Shown piece after piece: positions 54,440-64,000 of a DNA stretch of 64,000 nucleotides (its first letter is position 1; each line of letters begins with the position of its first letter). The notes under the pieces were generated by a model. It ran no database searches. It saw only the letters and a list, made by a program, of their open reading frames with translations, and was not told the DNA's origin. Origin of the DNA: Triatoma infestans (lineage: Eukaryota; Arthropoda; Insecta; Hemiptera; Reduviidae); contig JAAEAF010001497.1 of NCBI GenBank assembly GCA_011037195.1, forward strand, positions 1 through 64,000, given 5' to 3'. A program made the position numbers and the translations under genes.

Positions 54440-55830
54440 CACCGGACTGCGCTTCAGTTACCTAACAAGGGGCATATGGTTAGGGCAACTAGCCAGCGCC
54501 TGGGCTGGTGTTTCGTTATCCCTGCCACATTTGCGACAGAGGGGCCCAATATCTCCTGTAACTTGGCCTCTAACTCCAGGTACACCACGCAGTGGAGCAT
54601 AATTAATATTCAATTTAAAGGGCATTAGTCCATTCAGAACCAGACAGAAGTGCCTTGTCACAGATAAATTGATTGGCCTTAAGAGTATCTTTAAAATGGT
54701 GGATACCAATCCCTTGCCACTTACAATTACTCCATTTTTCAAACGCATCCTCTCGTAGAGATTGCCGAATTTTCTTGATATTAGGCCAATCGTCTTGCTC
54801 CCGCAAGTCTATATTCAGTCCTTTTGCACATTCGGTCGCCTCTGCTTTATAATCAAAACATGCTTGGAAGACGGAGTCGAGAACTGTTGCCAACTTCTGT
54901 GCTATGGACCAGTATTGGAGAGGAGCCTCCCACTGGCAGCGTAGCATTCCGAGGCCTCGGTACCTGCGAGGAGCATACAGCATCTCTGTAGGAGTGTTCG
55001 CCGGTAGACCCAGTATAGACTTTGCACTTGGTCGGATAATTGAATCAGCACCTTCCGCAATGCAAGTTCCAGCTCTGGTACAGGCGCCGTTTGAAGCGGA
55101 TATGTAATTGTCGGGAAAATATATTGGTTCATAAGGTTGAGCTTTTCATCAGGCTTCAGCAGGCTTCAGCAGGCTTGAATTCGTAAGTTTGGTGAGATTT
55201 TCATGGAGATGGCTTATGGAAGTTTTATTATACTCTAGTTGTCCAGAGAAAGTGCAGCCTGGGTACTTGATAGTCTCACAGTTATCAATGGACGATATTT
55301 CCTCGCCATTTTCCAGGCGTAGTACTCTTTTAACAAAAAACCCCTTCTCAATTACTAGCTGTACTTTTCTTGGGGTTTATATCTAGGCCAATTTCCTTAA
55401 AGTTCCCTGAACGACATTTATAACTCGTTCCGCTGCTTTAATAATGCATGCTGTGATTTCTTGATCATCGGCAAAACCAGTAATAATTACTATTTCTTGA
55501 TCATCAAAAAGCATATAACCGAACTTGCCGGCAAAGTGCGAATCACATACTCTTTATACAAATAATCTACGGATAAATTAAATAGGGTAGCTGACAACGG
55601 CCCTCCCTGTGGGACCCCCGCACTATCCGGATAAGGTTGGTTTTCTTTGATCCAATATTTATATTGACCATGTTATAAGACAGAAGCGAAGTAATGCCTC
55701 TTTTCAAGTCAGGAGACATGGCAGCACCTTCCAATGCTGTCGGATGCACTAGTCACATCTAAAAACACAATAGCATTAACGTTTTCCTTTTCCTTGGCAT
55801 GCTTTCAGTAATTATGTTTTCCTTTTCCTC
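54440..55830 (-). pseudogene. R2-like LINE, reverse-transcriptase to C-terminus, broken
   Basis: On the - strand, from about 55760: VFLDVTSA..DSI, then SAGVPQGGPLSATLFNLSVD (near 55610-55560), the box ITGFADDQEI (near 55470), and after frame changes YIFPTITYPLQTAPVPE, YAPRRYRGLGMLRCQWEAPL (54983-54615) and the C-terminal knuckle CRKCGRDNETPAQALASC (54748-54458). An RT followed by a C-terminal CCHC resembles R2-clade proteins; in the knuckle the histidine is Gln. Frameshifts throughout. No 28S rDNA context. N-terminal zinc fingers are absent. Confidence 0.65.
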
Positions 55831-55894
55831 CAGGAGGACTGCTTCACTTATACAAATCAAAAATACAATCTCAGTATTTCCATATTTTTACATT

Positions 55895-56850
55895 TTACTG
55901 CCTCTTACTTTACGAAGAAGTTTGCAATCGTTCAAAATTTTCTATATCAAGTTTTCACCGGAAATACACGTTTTGAGGTCTCCTGAACCAATAAAGTGTT
56001 TTAAAAATATGGTCTGCGTGTATGTATGTATGTGAACTGCATAACTAAAAGAGAAAAATCAAAGAAAGTTCAAGCTTGATATTCCGCTTGGTTATCGCCA
56101 TGGAATCCGACAATAGTTGTATGTCACAATTCTTCGGCCGGAAGTACCTCTTAGTTTCTTCACTTTTTGCGATTTTCTCGAAAATTGCAATAAAGATTTT
56201 GTTTAAAATTGGTATATCAACTACACATACAAAGATCTACAACATTTATTTGCAACGCTTCTCCGGGAAAATTCGTTTAAGCCCACTTTTGAGGGAGAGG
56301 CAGGATTAGGTTTTCCTGTAAAATTGCTGTTCCAGTTTATTAACAATTCTACCATCTAAATAATATTAAATAGAATTGAAACATGTTGAAAATCAAATGA
56401 CCAGTATTTTTCAGGTTTCTACTTTTCTTTAAAAAGGCTCCAACGATTTTCTTTAAAGTAAGACTTCACATATAAAGATCGACAACTTTCATTTAAAAAT
56501 TTCTCAAAACAACAAGGGGGCTTTTGGAGGAAGAGGGATGATGTTCTCCTCTAAATTCTATCTTAGTTAATTATACAAACCTACCATCTAAACAAAATTA
56601 ATTAGAAATAAATAGATTGCCAAAATTCCGAGTTTCATTAGAATCAATTAACCAGGAGTGCTTTTTTACTGAACAGTTTTTCAGTTTTCGCGATTTTCTC
56701 CATAAAAACACCGAAGGATTTTATTAACTCTGGTATACTAACTACCAAATTAATTTTGATATACTAACAAAAAAATGTGTCAAGTACAATTTTGTAAACA
56801 CCAGTAAGAGAATTGAGTGAATGTTTCACACCAGATTTATTCCTCGTGCC
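55895..56850 (+). repeat. Full-length ACTTTCTCTTAC-family repeat
   Basis: 5' end CTGCCTCTTACTTTACGAAG then TTCACCGGAAATACACG and TTTTGAGGTCTCC; 3' end GTAAGAGAATTGAGTGAATG...TTTCACACCAGA at 56803-56838. Internally the TCTCGAAAATTG / CTACACATACAAAGATC module occurs twice or three times. Confidence 0.72.
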
Positions 56851-56899
56851 ATATAAATAACTATTTACTGATATTGCGAAGTGTTCACCGTAAATGTGA

Positions 56900-57700
56900 T
56901 CGAAATTTACAAAAAATATGTTGTGAAACACTCGCAAGACTTTCTTTTATTCCAATTTATATAATTACGTAGTCTGCAGTTTATCGAACTCTATTATATA
57001 TAACGCTTATTCTTATTATTATAACTTTGTTTAATTACACTACTAATTCGTTCGACTTCTTTTTTAATGTTGTTGCGACAAACTACATTTTGATAGAATT
57101 TGCTCATGCGTAGATTCTCATCTTGAATACTTTGTGAGAGTGCGCACTTACATACATCGTAAAATTAAGGACAACATAATAAATATCTAAAAACTTCACA
57201 TCTAAGAAAAGTTTTACTGAATATTATAAATTTCTCAATTTTACTGAAATTAATAACTTCAATTTTTTTTATTCTGTTAGCATAAACGGCCAAATAGAAA
57301 ATGGCGGACTTACATTGAATCTTGCATTTCAACCTAATTCTCTTTTGCCTTATTTTTCAACAATGGATTGAAAATTCCGAGATTTTTCTTTATAGCTCAC
57401 ATTAATTTTGATAAAACAGTAAATATTATGTTAGAAATAACTTGATTTTTTGCATTTTTTTATTGCACAATTTGATAATCCCTACGGAGGGAAAATTGTT
57501 TAAAAAATTCTAAACTAAATCGTTTTTCCTGCGATTTTTCGTTTTTGAGATAAAAACACACACACACACACTCACACCATTCGCGACAAATATATTGTTT
57601 CCGTATTTAGGGGACCCAAAAACAGGTATTTCCAGTGAAAACTCTATTTCAAAAATTTGAACACAATCGCAAATTTCCTCTTACTACAAGTCATGAAACG
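56900..57700 (-). repeat. Degenerate ACTTTCTCTTAC-family repeat
   Basis: TGTGAAACACTCGCAAGACTT (3' end, reverse) at about 56918-56946; at 57520-57680 CGATTTTTCGTTTTTGAG, (CA)n, GGGGACCCAAAAACAGG and TTTCCTCTTACTAC. The middle is highly decayed. Confidence 0.55.
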
Positions 57701-59039
57701 TAAAAAGAGACTATAAACTGGACAGCACAGTCAGCACTGTACTACAGTCGTTCCCCCTGCAGGCACCAATGTCATTCATTTACTAATATGCCGCTAATGT
57801 TCAGCCCAAGGGCAATACTATATCGGTTTTAAAAAAAGAAATGATCTATACAATATTATATATATATATAAATTTTTCGAGCAATGTATAATTTTTAGTT
57901 TCTACTATCAAATCAAATCAAAAACAAACGCTCAAGGACTTTCATCAGATAACTTGGCCAATTAGATGGATCAAACAAATCAATAAGTTCTCTTATTTAG
58001 CTCTATTAGTGATTCCTTCATGTTTCATGTTCAAACTTTATTACGGCGTCATTCAAGCATATTTTATTATAATTTCTACCCCCACCACATACTCACCATT
58101 TAGGCACTTAATATTTTACTGTTATTCTGTAGAATCTTTAGGGAAAATCGTTAGAATTTTAACGCTAAAGTTTTGGTAAAATCATCAAAGGGAAGTTCCA
58201 CGTTTCTAAATAGATTTTTTCATTTTTTTTTTTTGCGGTTTTTCCGAAATCGGCCCCTAAACTTGATGTATATCAACTACTTTAATATAAGGCTTTTTTT
58301 TTTTCAAACACTTTTCCGAGCAATATTAGGGGGTTTCGAGGGAGTTGGAAAATTAGTTACCTCAGCAAGTGTCGTTTTTAGTTTAGGTTCTTCCAGCTGT
58401 ACAAGTAACAATTCATGTCAGTAAAATTTAGTACATAATTTTAATGTAATTTGTTAATAATAACTAAGTAAATTGCACAGTTTCTTAGAGATACTAAGAT
58501 TCCATTTAAATATCCTTCAACAAATAATGATTAAATATTATTGAAACTAGAGAACTAGTTAAGGGAACTTATAAAGCTCTAGGAATATTCTAGCGTGAAA
58601 CAATCGATAACACAGAGCAGCAGCCAGTGGTCTATTGTAATGGACCTACTCCTTGCTATTGCATGCAAAACTATTATTACTAGATGCAACTCTTTGCACA
58701 CTTTTCCTAACCTAGATTTTCCCATTTTTTCCTCGTTTTAGCTAATTTACTGTTTCCATATGTGGACAATCTAACAAAATTGACTGTCTACTTAATTACA
58801 GTCATTTCATTGCTATTTCAATAATTCACTATCTACACTATAATTATTTTTCAAGTTTATAAACATGTAGGTATATCATTTTTATTTGATAATTTTTTTA
58901 AGGGCGGGGGTTCTTAAAGAGGAAGGTGACGTTAGAGACTTTCCTCTGTAGGAACTGAATCTTCAACTCTTATTTTTTCGCTATCGTATTTGATACTTAA
59001 CGCATGAGGTTTAGTCGATAAAGTTATAATTGTGCTATA
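57701..59039. repeat. Mixed decayed repeat sequence
   Basis: Short pieces of the family (TTTTTTTGCGGTTTTTCC and CGAGCAATATTAGGGGGTT near 58230-58340) in otherwise unrecognised AT-rich sequence. No exon found. Confidence 0.35.
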
Positions 59040-59768
59040 GTTTTTAGAGTATTAACTGTCATTTGGTTCTCTTTACACCAAGCTGATAGATTTACTAAGG
59101 CTTTATTTAAAGCATCGCTACTAGCGGCTATATTACTGCTGGTAGCGTAGATAACCAAGTTATCAGCGTATAACTAACAGTTTACCCCTGGCACTTTCAT
59201 CACTTCACTCACTACGTCATTAATAATTATATTAAATAATATACAGCTAATGACCGCACCATGAGGAAGTCCACTGCGAGGCTGATAATATTTGGATATA
59301 CGGTCTTTGTAGCCCACTTGTGCGAATCTTTGGCTTAAAAAGGACTTTAACCAACTGAAAATACATCCGGTAATGCCATAGCCAGAGAGGTTTTGGCATA
59401 TTTTTTTTTCCACACAGTGTCCTATGCTGCCTTAAAATCCATGTATACTGCTGCAGTTGATTGTTTGTGTTGAAAACCATCTTTTATCTTTTGGCTTAAG
59501 AACGCTACTTGTTCAACAGTACTTCGCTTTGATCTGAACCCTGCGTAATAGTCAGAAAGAAGCTTTCGACTTTCCAGAAATGCATTGAGTCGATTAGTGA
59601 CCATTCGCTCCATGAATTTGCAGGAAGATTTCGTGAGTGAGATAGGTCTGTAGCTCGCTGGATTTGATGGTTCTTTATCATTTTTCAGCAGAGGTATGAT
59701 TTCTGCCTTCCTCCACGCGGCTGGAACGCCAGTCTTCCAAACGTTATTGAAGAAGAGAAGGAGAACGT
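59040..59768 (-). pseudogene. Jockey/CR1-type LINE reverse-transcriptase fragment
   Basis: - strand: KTGVPAAWRKAEIIPLLKND (near 59740), then MERMVTNRLNAFLESRKLLS and YYAGFRSKRSTVEQVAFLSQ (59613-59422), AAVYMDFKAA, and in another frame SGLPHGAVISCILFNIIIND (59413-59174). The catalytic box reads LYADNLVIYA, with the second aspartate changed to asparagine, right after an in-frame stop. Decayed and truncated at both ends. Confidence 0.75.
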
Positions 59769-59942
59769 TTAGACAAGTGAGAATAGGATAAGGCTAGTTG
59801 ATTTCGCGATGCCACAGGACTACGTGTCAGCAGTACGTGTTTTCCCCATTGGGAGATACATAAAGAAACATAGTTATCCCCGGACGGCACCACCGGAAAC
59901 CAGATATATCACGTACTAATTGATGAAAGACATAAGTCTAAT

Positions 59943-60377
59943 ATGAGTGATGTCCGCAGCTACAGAGGAGCGGACTGTGACACAGATCACTTTTTGGTGG
60001 GAGTAAAATTTCGGCAAAATATAGTGAAAGTGACAAAAGTAGATGCAAAAAGAGCTAAAGGGGTGAGGATGGATAAGCAGAATTTAGAAGAAACGAGGAT
60101 GGAATTTCAAGAGAAAGTATCAGAACGCCTGAACGCGAGCCATTCAGAAAATACTGGTGTCGATGAGAAATGGCAGCGAATAAAGCTGGCTCTGAAGGAG
60201 GCAGCTGTAGAAGTCCTAGGCTATAAGGTAAGAGATGATAGAAATGACTGGTACGATAGAGAATGCACCCAAGCAATTGAAGAGAGAAATAAAGCAAGGA
60301 CCAAACTCTTGAAGAGAAGAACTAGAGCCACGCAGGAGGAGTACAAGAGAAAAAGAAAGATAGCAAAGAAAGCGTAG
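59943..60377 (+). pseudogene. RTE endonuclease end and linker
   Basis: RGADCDTDHFLVGVKF contains the conserved DH pair that ends the apurinic-type endonuclease domain. After it comes a basic linker (RNDWYDRECTQAIEERNKA, RRTRATQEEYKRKRKIAKK). A stop truncates the frame at 60377. Confidence 0.75.
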
Positions 60378-60716
60378 GAAAGTGTAGGAAAAGAGAGCGA
60401 GGGAAAAGCAGATAATAGAGGAGATACAACTGCAATGTGAAGGAAAAAACAGCAGAAAATTTTATAAGCGTGTCAAACAGATAAAGGTTGGATTTACACA
60501 CTGCATGGACTTTTGTAAAGGTAAAGAAGGAAACATTGTGGGAGCGAGAGCAGATGTAGTGAATAGGTGGGCCGAATACTTACGTGAAATGAATGTAGCA
60601 GGATTAGAAAGTAGAGATATCGGTAGGGATCCTGAGGTAGAAATAAGAGTGGATGAAGCAACGGAAGAAGAGATACCACCGGAGAAGGAGGAAGAGAAGA
60701 AATAATCCAAGCGCTT

Positions 60717-61557
60717 ATGAACAATAAGTCACCAGGAGCTGATGAGATCCCGGCGGAATTACTGAAGTATGGTGGAAACAGGCTCATAGAATTCATACAT
60801 GACCTCATTCAACAGATCTGGGTGCATGAAGAAATGCCAGAGGAGTGGAAAACGGCGATTCTCTGTCCCATATATAAGAAGGGTGACAAGCTAAATTATG
60901 CAAATTACAGAGGAACAGCACTTCTGCCAACTCTGTGTAAGGTTCTTTCTATAGCAATAAATAACAGATTAACCGGTGGTGTGAAAAAACGGTCGAAGAA
61001 TACCAGTGCGGTTTTAGAAAGAACCGATCAACTACAGATCTTATATTTTCAGTAAGGCAGATGTTTGAAAAAGCATATGAATATAACCTGCATAATGATT
61101 GTCAAGCAAGCCTATGATTCTTTGCACAGAATCGAACTAATGAAAGCCATGAGAGGTTTGGGAATACCAATCAAGTTGATAGCCATGGCAGAAATGACTT
61201 TGAAAGAAACACAATGTCCTCTCCGATAGTTTCTCTGTCACTAATGGCTTGAGGCAGGGACACCCGCTCGCGCCGGCATTGTTTAATCAGGCATTGGAAT
61301 GGGCAGTAAGAGCAATAAGGACCAATCCTAAAGGTACTATTTATAATAGACTGACCCAACACCTCGCGGCGTATGGAGCCGATGTACTCATCACTGAGCG
61401 CACTAAAGCAGCATTGGAAGGGGCCCTGGAGGAATTTGAAAGAAAGGCTATGACTCTTGGCTTGAGAGTCAACAAAGAAAAAACTATTTTCATGAAATCA
61501 TCCAGGAACCAAGCTGCGATGCCTGAAAAGGTGAAAATTAATACTCATGAGTTCTAA
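60717..61557 (+). pseudogene. RTE reverse transcriptase, broken
   Basis: 60717-61055: NNKSPGADEIPAELLKYGGN, MPEEWKTAILCPIYKKGDKL, YRGTALLPTLCKVLS. 61249-61557: RQGHPLAPALFNQALEWAVR, then LAAYGADVLITERTKAALEG where a YADD box is expected; the aligned residues YGAD lack the first catalytic aspartate. Frames shift at about 61010-61240. Confidence 0.8.
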
Positions 61558-61590
61558 ACTAGAGACAGTTTCAAATTCCTGGGAGCGGTT

Positions 61591-62097
61591 GTGACAAACA
61601 GAAATGAAATAGAAGCCGAAATTAAAGCACGAACAGCTGCTGGCAACAGATGCTTATCTGCATTAGCGAAGGCTGTTCGCTTTAGAGTTTTGTCACGTGA
61701 CGCCAAGGTTCTAATATATAGAACTGTAATAAGACTAGTTGTAACGTATGCTAGTGAGACGTGGGTACTGTCTAAAAAGAACGAAAGGTTGCTTAGGGTG
61801 TGGGACAGAAAGGACCTAAGAAAGATATTTGGCCCAAGGTTTGTAAACGGCCAGTGGAGGATTAGGAAAAATGAAGAATTGTACCAGCTGTACAAGAATG
61901 AAGACATCGTGACCTTTATAAAGAAAGGTCGTCTCCGCTGGTTACGTCATGTGGAGAGAATGGAGGAGGTTAGACTGCCCAAAAGGCCCCTCTATGGTCG
62001 ATCCGGTGGTGCTCGCCGGAGAGGAAGACCTCGCTTGCGTGGCTGGACGATCTCCAAGATGACCTCACCTCAATGGGTGTTAGGTGGTGGAGAATGA
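61591..62097 (+). pseudogene. RTE C-terminal region
   Basis: FRVLSRDAKVLIYRTVIRLV, TYASETWVLSKKNERLL, KKGRLRWLRHVERMEEVRLP and the ARRRGRPRLRGW block, as at the C-terminus of RTE-type proteins, followed by the 3' untranslated part and the (TAA)n tail. Confidence 0.8.
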
Positions 62098-62174
62098 AGG
62101 CCAAAGACGGGGAGACCAAAGATGTATAGCAGAAGCTTGTGGACGAGGCCCGGGTCCTTTAGGACTGTAGTGCC

Positions 62175-62175
<1 letters not shown>

Positions 62176-62242
<67 letters not shown>
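62176..62242 (+). repeat. (TAA)n microsatellite at the RTE 3' end
   Basis: About 22 uninterrupted ATA/TAA units directly after GGACTGTAGTGCC, the RTE 3' terminus. Such tails are typical of RTE elements. Confidence 0.9.
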
Positions 62243-62244
<2 letters not shown>

Positions 62245-62559
62245 TTATTATTCCATGTTAATGATACTCCTCTTTTTATTTCGGGGCAAATGAATAAAAT
62301 TGCCAATTTAACGACGCTTATAAGTGCGAGTATTAAACACCAGATAATTTTTTTTTTTTACTTTCTCTTCCTTGTCTCTTACTTATTGCTCGAAATTGAG
62401 TTTTCGCTGGAAACACAAGTTGTGCGATCCACTGAATATAAAAAAAAAAAATCTGACGTGAAACACGACTTTCTGTTTGTGTGATTGACATAGTTATATA
62501 TGATTGACTACTTCTCTTCACACATTTAATTCTTACTAGATATTTAGTTGCCTTGAAGA

Positions 62560-63030
62560 TATCTGGTGATGGGAGAATGTAAACTTTATAAAAACGACTT
62601 TTCTTGAGGAAAGCATAACCTTACTTCTCGCCCAAAACCTCCCTTAAATCAATTAATTTTCTCGGAAAAAGTTTCAAACCAAAATCACTGTAGGTTCAGT
62701 TGTATACCAAGTTCAATGAAATCGGCTGGTGTTTTGATGGAAGAACTCGCAGAGAACTAGTTAACTGTTCAGTAAAGTATCACTTCCGGTCAACCGATTT
62801 TCTTCAAAACTTATAATCAAGCCCCTTGGTGGCCTTAAACGAAATATCAAGTTTGAACTTTCTGTGATTTTCCCATTTTTGAATGATGCTGATCACAGAT
62901 AGAGAGAGAGGAGAAAGCAATTTCTAAAAATCACTATTTCGGAATCAGGGTCGCTCAAAACGTATATTTCTAGTGAAAACTCGACATCGAATTTGACAGG
63001 ATCGCCATACTTTCTCTTACTAGGAATAAT
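62560..63030 (-). repeat. ACTTTCTCTTAC-family repeat
   Basis: TTTCTTGAGGAAAGCATAACC, CAAGTTCAATGAAATCGG, CACTTCCGGTCAACCG (62779-62794), AATATCAAGTTTGAAC, GGTCGCTCAAAACGTATATT, AAAACTCGACATCG and the intact 5' end ATCGCCATACTTTCTCTTAC at 63001-63020, in reverse orientation. Confidence 0.72.
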
Positions 63031-64000
63031 TTCTTTTTCCAAATGATGTTTGTCTATTGTTTGCTATTCTGGGAAAAAAGTTCCAATAAATTTCCCTAAA
63101 CTTCCCATACTAACTATACATCTTTTTCAAACTATTTTTCTCTTAGGAAAATTCGATTTTGGGACGTTTCTAATGATGCTTTTGACATCAGACTTGCTTC
63201 TACTTTGCTATTTCAGGTTACGGTTCCACCATCTGGTAGGAGATAAAGTAACTTAACATCACCATGGAAGCCCTCTACTCCGGCTGTAGCAATGAGATTT
63301 ATGGTAGTTACAGCAGCTCCCTCCAATTTTCTCTCTCACGAGTTACTCAGTTATCACCCTCACTTGTTTCACTCCAATCCTTTTCACCTTTGGAATCACT
63401 CCTTCACCCGTATGATTTTTGGGCTTCCATTATTTCCTTTGCCTTCTACCTTTCTTAGATATCGCATTTCCGTTTTCTATGTTTCTGTGTTGTCTAGGAC
63501 TTGGAGGTATATTTAAACGTTAACTTCATTACATGTTCACTTTCGTCTTTCTTGCCACTTTCCGCAGGTTTTAAAAAGCCTCTGCTGATGATATTCAATA
63601 ACTTGCCCCCTGCTGAGCCTATTCAATAAAAACATTTAGTAAAAAGCCTATTTTTATGAAAATTTGTTCGACTTTTTTTTAAAAAGAAAATTAGATTAGC
63701 ATTGAAGCGATCTGATCTTTTGGTCGATACCTTCAGTGTTCTATAAACTCATGTCAAAATTCACTTCTACAGATAGATAAAGCTCATCTCCAATATATAA
63801 TACCTAAATTAAACCATTATAATTTTACTTAGCTAATAAAATCAACAAAAATCTTTTTTCTTAAATACCATATCCCAATACTAAATAACCTAGTAATATT
63901 AAATTAACCTTGTTCTGACCTTTCCTATAAAGGGGATATCTATTCGTGTCTTATAATCATCTATTCTTCCCTCTCCACTGTATAACCTTTGAAAATATTT
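63031..64000. other. Window end without recognised genes
   Basis: Pieces of the repeat near 63080-63170 (CATACTAACTATACATC, GGAAAATTCGATTTTGGG). Frames at 63264-63516 have no motif. The missing first exon of the Aps-like gene was looked for here and not recognised. Confidence 0.35.

Larger units (their letters stand above)
59769..62245 (+). mobile_element. RTE-type LINE with (TAA)n tail, 5'-truncated
   Basis: Starts inside the endonuclease (TSENRIRLVDFAMPQDYVSA, then VRSYRGADCDTDHFLVGVKF at 59943), followed by linker, RT and the typical C-terminus, and ends in about 22 TAA/AAT units at 62176-62242. Its 5' end abuts the opposite-strand LINE at about 59768. Frames are broken at several places. 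It is a different subfamily from the RTE at 36983-39082. Confidence 0.85.

Noticed and set aside
62070..62306. Poly-tyrosine frame
   Set aside because: Translation of the (TAA)n tail of the RTE on the opposite strand.
63264..63516. First exon of the Aps-like gene or another exon
   Set aside because: Neither strand encodes the expected YD..G.RRRAAC-type start of DIPP proteins, and no splice-bordered conserved block was seen.

Overview
The window looks like about 64 kb of an AT-rich, transposon-dense arthropod (most likely insect) genome. Three host genes are split by canonical introns. The rest is mostly decayed retrotransposons and one very abundant dispersed repeat. The order cannot be fixed from sequence alone. 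No RNA genes, CRISPR arrays or prokaryotic features were seen.

Host genes. On the + strand at 144-4214 lie eight exons of a tubulin tyrosine ligase-like gene, best matched to TTLL9; its 5' exons lie left of the window. At 4734-5912 is an intact single-exon GFOD-type (Gfo/Idh/MocA) oxidoreductase gene of 392 codons. On the - strand, three exons at 52692-52847, 28403-28487 and 25904-26046 join in phase into the Nudix core and C-terminus of a diphosphoinositol polyphosphate phosphohydrolase (NUDT3/NUDT4/Aps type). Its introns are about 24.2 kb and 2.4 kb, and its first exon lies right of the window or was not recognised. Nearly everything from 26 to 53 kb is therefore intron of this gene.

Mobile elements from left to right: LINE pieces (9.46-10.2 kb and 10.7-11.3 kb, the latter between 85-bp direct repeats); a nearly whole but dead I-clade-like LINE (11.57-16.13 kb); a dead Ty3/gypsy-type LTR element (16363-20489) with 136-bp LTRs, a CTAC target duplication and a tRNA-derived SINE nested in one LTR; two more copies of that SINE; a 376-bp solo LTR with heat-shock-element-like pentamers in the small Aps intron; an RTE-type LINE with a 15-bp target duplication (36983-39082); a gypsy fragment and a SINE near 49 kb; an R2-like LINE (54.4-55.8 kb); and two LINEs joined head to head at about 59.77 kb.

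Two repeat systems deserve attention. One is an abundant non-coding repeat of about 0.8-1 kb, present in more than 20 pieces. Its ends carry ACTTTCTCTTAC and GTAAGAGAAAGT, with a TGTGA/TCACA hairpin near one end, and copies carry ETS-like ACCGGAAGTG sites. The other is a set of palindromic insertions whose two arms each carry a hammerhead-ribozyme-like core (CTGANGA, GC-rich hairpin, GAAA, CCGGTC) in opposite orientation. Two families with different arm sequences share this architecture and have target duplications of about 9-11 bp. This resembles the hammerhead cores known from Penelope-like elements, but no Penelope-like ORF is visible here.
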